From: Ajuga chamaepitys
Taxonomy: Eukaryota; Streptophyta; Magnoliopsida; Lamiales; Lamiaceae
DNA: 64,000 nucleotides
NCBI GenBank assembly: GCA_958295605.1
Contig: OY282506.1
Location: forward strand, 7,457,501-7,521,500
Direction of reading: 5' to 3'
Position 1 is the first letter of the stretch. Every line of letters starts with the position of its first letter. Both the position numbers and the translations under genes were made by a program. The notes below the pieces were generated by a model. That model saw nothing but the letters and a program-made list of their open reading frames with translations. It made no database searches and was not told the origin of the DNA. Of this stretch, positions 1 through 10,884 are shown one piece after another.

Positions 1-299
1 TACTACATGATTCTATAAAAGAGAAAAAAATACATATCAACATCGTATAACCACCACCGTCATAAACATCTCATACATACATTAATCAACATCACATTAC
101 GTAATAAAAAAAAATGCGAACAATTAAATTAAATCACATAATGCATGTAATTAATTTAAAGTAAGTGGCCCAACACAAAAATAATTTTTTTTATTTATTT
201 AAAAATTCCAGGCCAAAAAAAATGGTCCAGCAAATAAAGGCCCCAAAAAAACAGATTTAAAAAAAATCCAGGCCCAAAAAAAAGGGCCCAAGGGCCCAC

Positions 300-745
300 C
301 CCAATTTCCAGTAAACCCTAGTTCAAGCTGTCGCTGCCGTCGTCGGCGCGGCAGCGCAGCAGCGTCACGGCTGCGACAGCAGCGTCGCATCGGAAGCAGA
401 ACAGCAGCGAAGGAGTGACGCGCAGAAGCAGCGGAGCAGCGGGGCAGCTGCAGGCGAATCGGCGCAGCCGCGCGCTCGCGCCGCGCAGAGCCACCGTCGT
501 GCGCAGGAGAAGCGGTGGCGCAGCGGAGCGCAGGGCAGCGGCGCACAGGGCAGCGCACGCTGCAACCCCCCACCGGAGCAGAGCAGTGCACGCAGGGGAG
601 GCGCGCGCAGGGCGGCTGCGCTGCTGGCGCCGCCTTCGCTTTTCCCTTTGAACCCCGTCGAGCTTCCTCGGATCTCACCACCGCCTCGCACAGCAGCAAC
701 GCAGCAGCGGCGTGCGCCGCTGCCAAGGCCGACGGATAGGAAGAA
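300..745. other. GC-rich low-complexity block inside the LTR element
   Basis: This block is rich in gcagc/gcgc and sharply different from the surrounding AT-rich DNA. Several overlapping frames stay open on both strands, which is expected of GC-rich Ala/Arg-coding repeats with few stops. The predicted peptides are Ala/Arg/Cys-rich with no domain. I treat it as retrotransposon leader sequence rather than a gene. Confidence 0.55.
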
Positions 746-909
746 GACACGAGCAGGATTTAAAAAAAAAAAACTAATTTTTCATTTTTTTTTTATATAT
801 ATAACAGGAAATGAGGGAGTAAATTTTAAACAGTTTCTAAAATCCTTTTTCTTCAATTGAATAAGAAAACGACGGAATTTTAATTTAGGTGAGAACAAAT
901 CAATTGACC

Positions 910-921
910 GCTCTGATACCA
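910..921 (-). other. Retrotransposon primer-binding site (tRNA-iMet type)
   Basis: The minus strand reads TGGTATCAGAGC, the primer-binding site shared by most plant Copia and many LARD elements, one base after the LTR terminal CA. Confidence 0.8.
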
Positions 922-922
922 C

Positions 923-1359
923 TGTTAGAAATTCATGCATATAAATCACATACACAAGTATATAGGGAATCGATATACCTCAATTGAGTTGCAGCGGCAA
1001 TGTATTTGGTTGATTCCCCAAAAGATGGATCGTACTCTAATTCGTCTACTAGCCCGTTTTGACGAACACTAATATAGCATTCGCCTTTTCTTCACACCTT
1101 AGGCTATTGGAGGACTTCAGTGATACTCCAAGAAGAGAATAGAGAGAATAATTGGAAGAATATATTCTGTGGTATATTAATTTCGTAGTCTACGAATATA
1201 AGATATATTCGTATATATAATGGTATGGGAGAGATCTGTCTCCTATTATGGATATGATCTCCATCTCTATCAGGAATATATTTAATAAGATATCAAAATA
1301 TCTAATCAAATATATATACCAACTATATTGCGATCCATCAAATATGAATGCAACCAACA
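923..1359 (-). repeat. 5' LTR of the partial retrotransposon
   Basis: The minus-strand copy starts TGTTGGTTGCATTC and ends GAATTTCTAACA, so it has TG...CA termini with short imperfect inverted ends. Length is about 437 bp. The outer boundary is inferred from the TGTTGG start and cannot be confirmed without the second LTR. Confidence 0.6.
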
Positions 1360-1636
1360 AATTAAAATCTAAACTTCATAAAAAATATAACTTTTTTATT
1401 TAGTACTTACTTTCACAATGGTTATTTTTTAAGTTTCTCTTAAAATTTAAAGTATTCTAATTATAATTTAGGAATGTCTTACTAAATGTATGTATGAACC
1501 ATGATTCCAAAAAAATGTCCCCCACAATTATTATTATTATTTTTTTATTAACTATGTATATAATATGTGTATTTTTATATGTAATGTCAATTCAGAATTT
1601 GTTGCAATTAAAAAAATATATATATTTATAGATATA
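1360..1636. other. AT-rich spacer between LTR element and Helitron 1
   Basis: No coding sequence, RNA gene or repeat is recognised. It contains (ATT) and (TA) rich runs. Confidence 0.5.
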
Positions 1637-1647
1637 CTAGCAATGAG

Positions 1648-1664
1648 CACGTGCATTGCACGTG
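1648..1664 (-). repeat. Helitron 1 subterminal hairpin
   Basis: The palindrome CACGTGC-ATT-GCACGTG lies seven bases from the terminal CTAG. This is the termination-signal hairpin of Helitrons. Confidence 0.85.
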
Positions 1665-2507
1665 GCCTCATTTTTTTATAACTATTAATATTTTACAATA
1701 TTAAAGTTAATTTCAACGTAGAATGACACTCTCAACATCTCACTTCTTTTCACTTTTTCTTTTAGTCTCTTAATTTGTGAGCATAATCATGAACTTTATA
1801 TGGGGAAACATGCATGCATAGTATTATTTCTTTTTATTATTTGTGTACTACAATAATTAGATTTCAGACTTAACTATGAAATTTCATTGGTTTGTTAAAT
1901 GACGTAAGATAATGTGTGAAGAAAGTTGATGACTACGTAAGTTTAAGTTTTTTAAAAAATGACTAAAAAAAAAAAAAAGATGTAAAACATGATAAGATTA
2001 AGTGGTGAACATAAATAATAAATACAAAAGAAAATTTGATAGTTGAAGTACTTATTTGTATCATTTTAAAAATCGTTGTTTCGTTGGTTTTTAATTTTTT
2101 TGGTGAAACTTCTTGCTTTATAGAAAAAATATATTACGTAATAAAATTGTTTGTATATCGATTGTTTATAGAATGATATTGTAGTTATATATTTTAAAAT
2201 TATTGTTTGTGGTGATAAATCGTGTTTTGTACTGGCAATTTTAGTTTGTAGAGTTTAATGTAATTTAAAAAATAATAAATTCTAATTAAAGGAATATAAT
2301 TAAGCAATGTTTTCACAGTTGCAAAACATAAGCAAAAATAAACTAAGATAAGTCTAAATTGAAAAGTTAAAGTCACAATAGAAGGGTGTAAAAACGCAAA
2401 ATTAAATTAAGACAATAAACTCAAAAGTCAGGATAGACGGGCATAAAAAATGATGGGCTTTGTGTAGAAATTAGAACTTCTCTTTCTTAATCTTTTTGGG
2501 AAGTATC

Positions 2508-3680
2508 TTAGTATTCTTTTTTTTTTTTTTTTTTTTTGGTAATGTATTGGGTAATTGCAACTTCATCATCACTTTTATCTGAAATGCAGCCTTCATAAAT
2601 CTTCCTTTTAATTTTTCGTTTGCCTCTTCCTTGTTCCGTTGTTGCTTCTTTTTTCGGCGGTGGACTGTATTTTGGCTTTTCTTTTCCTACCATTTTGTTT
2701 ATCTGCATTCTTTTGTGGTGCTTTGTTGTTTGAAATTTTTTATTGTCTTTCATTCATGTTGTTTTGTTCTTTTTCTCTCATTATCTCTTTATTCATTGGT
2801 GAATTGCATTAGCTTTTGTTTTCTTTCCTTTTGTTTAACTGAATTTTCTTGTGGTGCTTTATTGGTTGAAGTTTTTCCCTGTGTTTCAATCTTATTTCTT
2901 TGTTCCTCTTCTTGCTTATGTGATATCTCTTCCGTTGTCTTCTTTTCTCCATTCTTCTTTTTCCTTGGTTCCTTTTTCGTGGTTGTGACGGTTGTCTGTT
3001 CTTGATTGCGTATCTTCTATTTCTTCGGTTTCATTATTTCTATTTTCTCGGTAATTGCACACAATTTTCCTTGCCCATCATTTGTTTTCTCGTTCAATGG
3101 TATGAAAAAATGACTCTCTTTGTGTGCTTGTGATGTTAGCCGTTTATAGTAGTTGGAATCATTATGCCCTGGAAATCATTTATAATTTAAATTATTTTTT
3201 ATTTCGGGCTCTTGGATTTATGACCATGCTTCCGGAATTTATAATTTACTTATAGTGTATTTTTTTTCTTCACATTGCTAATGATGCGATATATTCTTGG
3301 ACCGAGCATTCGACATGTGTAGCTGCTATGTTGCCAAAAACTATAATCTTATTGAATGACTTTTTAAATTCACTCGGTACCTGTCCAATTTTATAATAGG
3401 TAGGGTAAGTGATCATTTTACCCATTGTGGTAACTTTTATATTTGTATGAGTTACACTGAAAACAAAAGAGTGTGCATATTGATAAGGTTAAACAAACGA
3501 TTTTACCTAAACGATTTGCAAAATTTAGAATATATTACCTTGGTTTAGCTTCAATGGATTTTCCCATACACTTTTTGCAAACAATCGTTTCATCTTCCTT
3601 GTAGGTTCTTCTATTATATCTGTCACATGCTTCATACCATATCTTTACAATATTCTCCACATTGTCTACTATTCCGTCAA
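2508..3680 (-). pseudogene. RPA-like single-strand DNA-binding protein remnant (Helitron 1)
   Basis: On the minus strand around 3660-3540 a frame encodes WYEACDRY, RTYKEDE and VCKKCMGKS, resembling the C-terminal zinc-binding OB-fold region of replication protein A 70-kDa subunits. Plant Helitrons are known to encode RPA-like proteins. Downstream (about 3005-2508) follows a Lys/Glu-rich low-complexity tail including DKSDDEV, which recurs in H2. Stops and frame changes break the gene throughout, so it cannot be functional. Pyrimidine-rich open frames on the plus strand here are shadows of this purine-rich coding strand. Confidence 0.65.
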
Positions 3681-3949
3681 AACAACAATAGATTCCCAAA
3701 TACATTGAGAACAAATATTTTTTATCGAAATATAATATAATATATGCTCTAAATTATTTGTATATTGATCTTACCTCTGTCAATGTCTCTTTATTTTCTA
3801 TGATATCTTTAAGAGTCACTTCAGGAGCATTTTACCATTCTTTGGTTCGTAGTTATCTTAGATATCTTAATTGGATCTTGTATTATCTGCAAAAATTCAA
3901 AATATTGTTTAAATTAAATTAAAGAATTCTTCACCTAGCTTCTTGAGTA

Positions 3950-5900
3950 GAAACTCATCGTGCATCTGAATATTATTTAATTTTGTCTACGGTGGTATTG
4001 TCATCATTTTGTGCCACATTAATCGCCACTTTATCATGACCTTTATAGATATACTTGTACAAATACTTCACAACTTTTGCTCCAGACATATTTCTACATT
4101 GATATGACCATTATATCTAGACAATAAATATGGGTTGTAAGGAACTATACCCAGTGGTTATATAATTGTGCATTATCTTTAACCACATATGACTTTTTTA
4201 GATTTTTTCCTCCACATGGTCCGTGCATCATATGTTTCTTTACCATCTCATATAGTTCATGATACTTTTCTAGATCATGAATTTCTGCACAAATATACTT
4301 ATCAAACTAATCGACATTATTTATCTTATACTCCGGCTTCAAAATAATAAGCATGTGAGCATGTGCGGCAATTCCCTTTTTAAAAATTCGACAACGTGAA
4401 CATATGATACTACTTTTCACAGATCTATTTTTTGAATAGTTGATCTTTCAAATTATGCAATTTAACTATCATATTTTTACTATTCATACTGTCAATTTTT
4501 TTAAATAATAAATTTTACGGAATAATCTTAAAACTTTTATAATACATACTTTTAATTTTTATTATTCTTATTAAATATATACTATAATATTTTTACATGT
4601 CAAATTCATATAATTGAGCTGAACAACTAACATAATTTAAGCTCTTATACTTGCATATAATATTTTGTTTGATTATTTTAAAAAAAAATAAACCTTGTTC
4701 TCTCCAACTTTATATAGTTATCAACTGTAAATTGTTGCAACAATCGTCCATCTAATAAAGGCGTGAATCGCCTTTAATTTCGAATATGAAGCCTATAACA
4801 ACTATATTATCTACATGAGACTTTCTTATCACTTCCTTTATCAACAGTTGTTTAAAAAAAAAAAAAAAGATGAAATTAGAAAATAAGTAATATATCAAAT
4901 AGATTGTGTAACATAAATAACATTATTTAGTTAATTTTGTGGTTGATATTGATATAGAAATTAGTTGTTATTGACATAATAAAATAACATTTTGATATGA
5001 ATATATTTGTCTTCTTACTCTTGAGATATAATATCACCTGGAGTAGATAATGACATGATTCAAGAAGTGTCATCTACATTTGTTGGATTATCTGTCGTAC
5101 ATAATATGTATAAGGAAGTGTCAGTGTTGTGTTGAATAATTTTATAAGGTGAAAGCTGGATAATTTATTCGATGTAGTAATATATTCATTCGATTTTTTT
5201 TTTTTTTCAAATGTAAAGTGTAGCTTGGTGCAAAACAAAGAGAATTGTTAGAGATAGAGTTTAAATTTAAATACTACATATTTATATTAAAATATGTAGC
5301 TTGATCTCTTTTTATGATAATTTCTTTACCATTACCCTTTCAAATATTTTGATGTCAACCAGTCTCACCTCTTGGAAAAAGCAATGGATATTGAAATGAG
5401 GCATAACATCCATAATAATGCATTATTTTGTATTGTTTCCCCGAATGAAAATTACCTCTTATGTATCGAGAAAATGGTAGGTTACCATTGTTACCCTCCA
5501 TCCATATAGTTTCAACTTGATATGATGTTGGAGAATTATCGACTCGTTGATCCACGCTCCCATCTTTTGAATTATGAAGTTCAACATCTTCTAGCGAAGA
5601 ATACTGCTTTAATCTTAAAAATCTCTAGCATATGGATTTTTATTCAAAATTTCGATTAGTCTCCGGAAAATAACTTATGAGACATGCAAGTTCTGTCTCA
5701 TTTTATTCTCAATTTCATTCTGAGTTTCACAAAATACAATTGGAACGGAGAATGAATATCGTCAGACTTTAATGCTAGAAGACTGTGATACACCATTCAT
5801 TGTACACGAAAAGTAAAAATGTCTTTAATTTCTTGCAAAGGCTAGCTCCTTATCCAATTTGACACCAAATGAAGTAAAAGAAAATATATAATTATATGAA
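3950..5900 (-). pseudogene. Helitron Rep/helicase remnant (Helitron 1)
   Basis: Minus-strand fragments match conserved parts of plant Helitron Rep/helicase proteins in the expected order. From 5555 to 5355 comes YYGCYASFQYPLLFPRGETG, corresponding to the family's YYGCYDPLQYPLLFP block. From about 4370 to 4200 come RELPHAHMLIILKPE, ICAEIHD and VKKHMMHGPCG, next to the HUH-type nuclease region. From about 4140 to 3960 comes AKVVKYLYKYIYKGHD. Frames change repeatedly and stops intervene. The C-terminal Pif1-type helicase part appears largely deleted in this copy; H2 retains a little more. Confidence 0.75.
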
Positions 5901-8847
5901 CAGATGTTTAATCAAAACTCAATAGCCTCTTCCGTGTTGGAGGTTAATAAATCATATAATTCTTCTGGTACTTCAACATGAGCAATGTTCACTTTTCTAT
6001 TATCACAACAAAAAGTCAGAGGTTTGTACATAAATCTTCTAGCACCGGAATGAATGCAACCATGTACTTTATTCAGTTCTTATAGCTTGTAGATTATTGG
6101 TTCATGAAATATTTATCCTATATAAAATATGACAAAATTACAATAGGATTTTCCAGCTAACTAAGCTACTTATATTTATAAAATTCAAATTACTCACCAT
6201 TCGACTCAGATGGATTGAATAATGCTCTTGTATTACTTGTAAGATGCCTCATCTTTTGTTCTTCAAAACATTATTTTTGTATTATATTTTCTCTGCGGAA
6301 TTCAAATTTGCATATTTTCTCTTCTGGACATCAAGCTCCTTCGTCTTTTTTATTCTTCATCTGTGGGTAATTTGATTATGTAATAATTGTAGTATCTAAA
6401 TTTGGCATTATAAATTTTGCTTTAAATTAAAATTACCTGAAGTCTGTCGCACAATTGTCGATTGATATACCATCTGGAATTAAATAAATCAATATAATTA
6501 GTAACAAAAAGAAAAAAAAAATATAAAACTTATATCTAAGAGGACATCACAATAATTTATTAGTTAGTGTGGTTGACTCAACCCCCGTTTCATTGAAAAA
6601 CAACACAATATATAATTCAGTTTCTAGGATTTAATCGAAAAAAGTGAACTTGTATCGAATTGAGCGGAAAAAAGAAACATTACCACGTTTTCTATATTCT
6701 CTGTCAATTTCTTCAACTACGGTTCTCCACTAATTTCTTCGACTTTGGATTATGCTTCTCTACATTTTCTACTAATTTCTCTAACTTCGAATCTCTGTTA
6801 ATTTTTCCAACTTCGGATTATGCAAGCTTTGACCAATGATTATTAGGCTAAGTGTATTAAATATGTTTATAAATTAGGTAGTTTAATGATTAAATAGGAT
6901 TAGGAAAGAGATAGTTTGGATAAGTGAATTTCTGTTGGATATATTGATATTAAATAGAATTAAAAATTAGGTAGTTTAGATTGTTGGATTTATGTTGGAT
7001 GAATGATATTTAATGATATTTTCATTATTTAATAAAAAGATAAAAAAAAAATTTTATTTTGGTAAGTTTCCATTTGTTTTATTATTCTGGGTTTATTCGA
7101 TTTTGAATTAATATTAGGAACCTACCTGCCTACTTTTTGTGCGTGCGTGTGTGTTTTCCTCAAAGATTCAGTTTTAGTAAGGTATTACGTTCTACTTTGT
7201 GATTAGATGTGTAAATGAACTATTAATATTTTTTTTTATAAAGCAAATGTTAGTTTTGAAAATGATGTTAAATTAGTCATACGACAAGCTACACATGTGT
7301 GTGTGCATGTGTCTTTGTTCTTATATAAGATTCAATTTTGATAAGAACGTTTGTTATCACGATTCTTCCTATGTTAATGTTTGTATAAGATAAGATTTAC
7401 AACAACGAATTTGCTCACCATTTCTTTTTCTTATTCAAATATTTTAGGATTTTCATTCTTCTAATATGAGCTAACTTAAATAAATAGTATTAAGAAAAGA
7501 CAATATTTTTATTTTTTCTATATCTATATACCTTTTTCCTCTTCGTATTATATTAAAATAATTTTAATATATAGTCACATTATATGCAAACATAAGAGCT
7601 TAAATTATGTTTACTTTTTAATGGTCAATTAGATAAATCTAACATGTAAAAATAAAAATTGTAGTACAATCTAACTATGAATAGTAAAAAAGTAAAGTTT
7701 TAAGATTATGCCTTAAAATTTATCTTTATTTTTTTAAAAATAATTGACAGTGTGAATATTATAATATGGTAGTTTAGATAAGATTGAAAAATATATAAAT
7801 TTTATTTTTTTATGATACCTTAATGTAATATTATCTAGTAGAATTGCTTAAAATAAATGCAAAGAACATATCACTGGAAAACTCTATAAATCTGTTTTAA
7901 TATGAAATTAATTTCATTTCAAAATTCAATGTATTTGAAAGTTTAATTATGTAGTTTTTTAGGAGGAGTTTGAATATAAAATGACTACTATTTTTTTATA
8001 ATCACGTAAGGAAACATAAATTATTTTAAATTACTTAACCACCCTTAAATTTAATACCTACTAAGAATATTATAAGCATCACAAGAAAAGACGAAACATA
8101 AAATAAGACAAAAAAGTCATACTTTTATATGAAACTATTTTTTTTCGAAAATTCAAAGTATTGAAATTGTAGAAAAAGATTAATTTAAGTATGTATTTTT
8201 TTAGGAGGAGTTTGAATTAAATAAGTACTCTTACTTTTTATATACAAGTAATTAAATAATAATATATTTTAAGTTACTTAATACTACTAATGCTTTGTAC
8301 GAAATATATTTAATTTATTTATAGTGTATGGCCAAAGTATGTGTTTTTAAAATTCAACTAGGATCAGAAAACATAATTTATTTTTGGTATACTACATATC
8401 TATTCTATTATGGTTAAGAATCCTTAAATTCTACTTAAAAAGGAATCCTTAGTATGATTTATGAAAAACATATTCAACCTCGCAAGGGAAGATATTTGAG
8501 AACGACACTATGACAAATTTTAGCAACACATGTGAATTAAATTATGAAGTGTAATTTTCATGTTTGTAGATATAGTGTCTGAAAACGGATGGTTCTGAAA
8601 TAATAATTAATTAGACTTATCTTTTGAAAAAAATAATCCAATCACAACTATATATTCTTCACTTTAAGATCTATTTTGATATGAAACAAATTTTATTTTA
8701 AAATTCAAAGTAGTGTAGAAGAATAATAATTTAAGTATGTAGTTTTTAAGGAGGATTTTGAAATATAAAGGAACTCTTGTTTTTTTATAATGAAGTATGA
8801 GAAAACATAATTTATTTTAATTACTTTAACTATCCATTAATTTAATA

Positions 8848-9063
8848 TTTCCTCCGTTCCGCTCAATTTTGCACGTACGGATGGGTACGTATATTAAGAA
8901 AAAACTATTTTTTGCTTTTTTGTTGACTTTTTCAAAGGTGGAGATTGAGGATGGAGATTTTGAGGGTGGAGATTGTAAGAGAAATTTCTTTTTTAAGGGT
9001 GTGCAAAACTGAATGGGACGGACCGAAAAGAAAAGTGTGCAAAACTGAGCGGGACGTAGAGAG
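8848..9063. mobile_element. Stowaway-like MITE in Helitron 1
   Basis: This 216-bp element has inverted termini of the cctccgttccgctcaatttt / aaaactgagcgggacgtaga type and is flanked by TA on each side (8846-8847, 9064-9065). TA duplication plus the CTCCCTCCGT-type terminus is characteristic of Tc1/mariner-derived Stowaway MITEs. It has no coding capacity. The interior carries ggagatt-type short repeats shared with the MITEs at 12343 and 20628. Confidence 0.8.
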
Positions 9064-9164
9064 TACTTAATAAGGATATTATAGGCATCACGGGAGATGA
9101 CGAAACAAAATAACAGGACGAAAAATCCATATTTTTATATTAATACTAATACTAATTAACAATA

Positions 9165-9167
<3 letters not shown>

Positions 9168-9195
<28 letters not shown>
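9168..9195. repeat. (GATA)n microsatellite
   Basis: About seven GATA units lie within the Helitron 5' modules. Confidence 0.9.
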
Positions 9196-9290
9196 CTTAA
9201 TTATCCTTGATATTTAATATTTTGTAGGGATATTATAGTCGTCACAAGAAAAGACGAAACATTCACACTTTTATATTAGTAATAGATAGA

Positions 9291-9746
9291 TATATATATA
9301 TAATAATTTATATATATGATTATTTTGTGTAGGTGATAGAATCTTAAAAAAATTACAATCTTATGGGCAATGTACCGACTCTACTTAAAATCGCGAATTT
9401 AACAATGTTGTTTGTGCAACTTTAGTAGTTAGTAAAGAAGTATCAAATATAATCATGTAAGCTTGATTGATTAGTGATCGATTTGATTAGAGCTTGTTAA
9501 CCTTATTAACTGGAATTGACGATCAAATTAATTTCAAACACATACTTAGAGAACAATAACAAACTCTTCTCAACTATGAAAGAATGCTCAACGTGATAAT
9601 TTAAGCAAACATCAATTCTTCAGCCCTCAAAAAGATGATTCAAATATCATGATCTTTTAGGGGCCAAAACACGACGATCAGCCAAATAAAAAGAATTGGA
9701 ACCTCACTATCAAAGACCATTTATCTTCATATGATGGATCATCAAG
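9291..9746. other. 3' flank of the ERF gene
   Basis: No coding sequence is seen. The region must contain the 3' UTR of the minus-strand ERF gene immediately downstream of its stop codon (9749). I cannot place a poly(A) site with confidence. Confidence 0.5.
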
Positions 9747-10805
9747 TTAGTTAACATAACATATAGTTGGAAGATCAATGGAGCTCCACAAGGATGACTC
9801 TCCATCATAGTTTGAAGAATTCTCATCCTCATCGTCATTCTTCACCTCCTCGTGCTCAACGCTATTGTTATTGTTGTTGATGTTGTTGTTCATCTGTTCA
9901 CAAGCATTTCTAAGTCTACTTAGCTGATCAGACCTATTGACTCTCGTAGTGCTTTCAAGCCTTAGCTTCAGGCACTCGGTGATCCCATTGAAGGCATACA
10001 AAGATGCTGAGAACTTCCTTTCGTAATTCATCCTCTTCATTGCTTCACTCAACATCAATGGCTCATCTTCTTGCACCATTTCCTCAGCAAATTCGAAAGG
10101 TGAATATTCAATAGAAGATACTATTTCATCCACAAACTGGAAGTCCACAGGCTCTAGGTTAATGCTATCTTCTTCCTCAATCTCATTGTTTTCCATTCCA
10201 TAAACCTGCATAAAATCACTCGTGTTATGGTCTTCGTTATGATCTTCTGTTACAGTATTGATGATCAGGCTGTTGTTTTCCGTGGCGTATTCCTCCTCGG
10301 GGTCCTTTAAAAAATCAGTGAAGTTTGATTCTGAAAAGTCAGGGATTTCATCTGTATACTCCTTCATCGTCTGGTTCTGATCAGAACCAGACGATGAAGA
10401 AGTGGAAGTGGAACGGAAATTAGGTGAAGGCAAGCCATTGTTTCTTTCCTTAAGCCTGGTGAGAAGCAGGTTAGTGATTTTAGAAGGAAGAGCTGGAGTT
10501 GATGAAGCAATTGGCCAGAAGTTGGTTCTTGTGTTGGCGCCACGAAGCAAACAGGCCGCCTCGTCGTAAGCCCTGGCAGCCTCCTCTGCTGTGTCAAATG
10601 TGCCTAACCACACTCTTATCTTCTGTATAGTGTCCTTTATCTCCGCCACCCACCGCCCTGACGGCCGCTGCCGAACCCCAACGAACCGCTTTTGGGCTCG
10701 CCTGGCTCCGCTCAGCGCCACCGCTGCTGCTGCTTCTTTCACCATGTCATCCCAGGGAGCTGAATTTCCATCTACAGATTCACCAGATTTTCTTTTTCTT
10801 GCCAT
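9747..10805 (-). CDS. AP2/ERF transcription factor, RAP2.11/ERN1-like
   Basis: An intronless frame of 352 residues, starting at MARKRK, encodes a nuclear DNA-binding factor. One AP2/ERF domain spans about residues 40-97 (RFVGVRQRPSGRW, VAEIKD, RVWLGTF, AARAYDEAA, TRTNF). The Ala and Asp of VAEIKD are those typical of ERF rather than DREB proteins. An Arg/Lys-rich N-terminus and the GARRAQKR stretch just before the domain are likely nuclear signals. After it come Ser-rich and acidic regions (for example DEIPDFSESNFTDFL), plausible activation segments, an Asn repeat, and a C-terminal SLW...DLPTICYV motif. The domain is closest, from memory, to Arabidopsis RAP2.11 and legume ERN1 (potassium-starvation and nodulation regulators); orthology is untested. 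The frame extends upstream to an ATG at 10889, but that ATG overlaps a TATA box, so the start at 10805 is preferred. No disruption is seen. Confidence 0.93.
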   Translation of the reverse strand: MARKRKSGESVDGNSAPWDDMVKEAAAAVALSGARRAQKRFVGVRQRPSGRWVAEIKDTIQKIRVWLGTFDTAEEAARAYDEAACLLRGANTRTNFWPIASSTPALPSKITNLLLTRLKERNNGLPSPNFRSTSTSSSSGSDQNQTMKEYTDEIPDFSESNFTDFLKDPEEEYATENNSLIINTVTEDHNEDHNTSDFMQVYGMENNEIEEEDSINLEPVDFQFVDEIVSSIEYSPFEFAEEMVQEDEPLMLSEAMKRMNYERKFSASLYAFNGITECLKLRLESTTRVNRSDQLSRLRNACEQMNNNINNNNNSVEHEEVKNDDEDENSSNYDGESSLWSSIDLPTICYVN

Positions 10806-10876
10806 TTTTTGTTTCTTGAGTTTGGAGGTTGAGAGTTCGGTTGACAATTTGTTGGTTGATGTGGAGAAATTGGTTG

Positions 10877-10884
10877 CTTTTATA
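10877..10884 (-). promoter_or_regulatory. TATA box of the ERF gene
   Basis: The minus strand reads TATAAAAG about 75 bases upstream of the preferred start codon (10805). Transcription would begin roughly 25-35 bases downstream of the box, around 10845-10855. That excludes the upstream ATG at 10887-10889 from the transcript and supports MARKRK as the N-terminus. Confidence 0.7.

Larger units (their letters stand above)
1..1359 (-). mobile_element. Partial LTR retrotransposon (5' LTR, PBS and leader), truncated by window start
   Basis: On the minus strand an LTR (1359 to 923) is followed after one base by a primer-binding site matching the initiator-Met tRNA type (TGGTATCAGAGC, 921 to 910), then internal sequence running off the window. 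No gag or pol coding is visible in the 900 internal bases. They hold an AT-rich leader, a GC-rich low-complexity block (300-745) and runs rich in ggcc and poly-A/T. That makes a non-autonomous (LARD-like) element or a long untranslated leader more likely than a coding one. The second LTR and the target duplication lie outside the window. Confidence 0.65.
1637..9290 (-). mobile_element. Helitron 1 (H1), degenerate autonomous-type rolling-circle transposon
   Basis: The minus-strand 3' end is CTAG (at 1637-1640) followed by T, preceded by a hairpin with 7-bp arms and a 3-nt loop (1648-1664), the classic Helitron terminus. The 5' end, near 9286-9290, is a TC-start followed by TATTACTAATATAAAAGTG on the minus strand. 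The interior carries fragments of an RPA-like protein and of the Helitron Rep/helicase. A second copy (H2, 11961-21957) is recognisably homologous along most of its length. The exact 5' base is ambiguous because of a GATA repeat. Confidence 0.8.
7860..9290 (-). repeat. Repeated Helitron 5'-terminal modules (H1)
   Basis: Three similar modules occur in series, each with the block actaagaatattata-like, cacaagaaaagacgaaac, then cttttatat (about 8040-8135, 9064-9150 and 9195-9280). Each resembles the element's own 5' terminal region. A second motif, aggaggagtttgaa-like, also recurs three times (about 7965, 8205 and 8750). The same triple arrangement is present in H2 (about 19590-21950), so it predates the split of the two copies. 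Confidence 0.6.

Noticed and set aside
199..750. 183-codon minus-strand and several overlapping plus-strand frames
   Set aside because: Low-complexity Ala/Arg/Cys peptides from a GC-rich repeat within a retrotransposon leader; several frames are open together, which indicates composition and not coding.
2631..3005. 124-codon plus-strand Phe/Cys/Leu-rich frame resembling a membrane protein
   Set aside because: It is the antisense of a Lys/Glu-rich Helitron protein tail that reads on the minus strand and recurs in H2.
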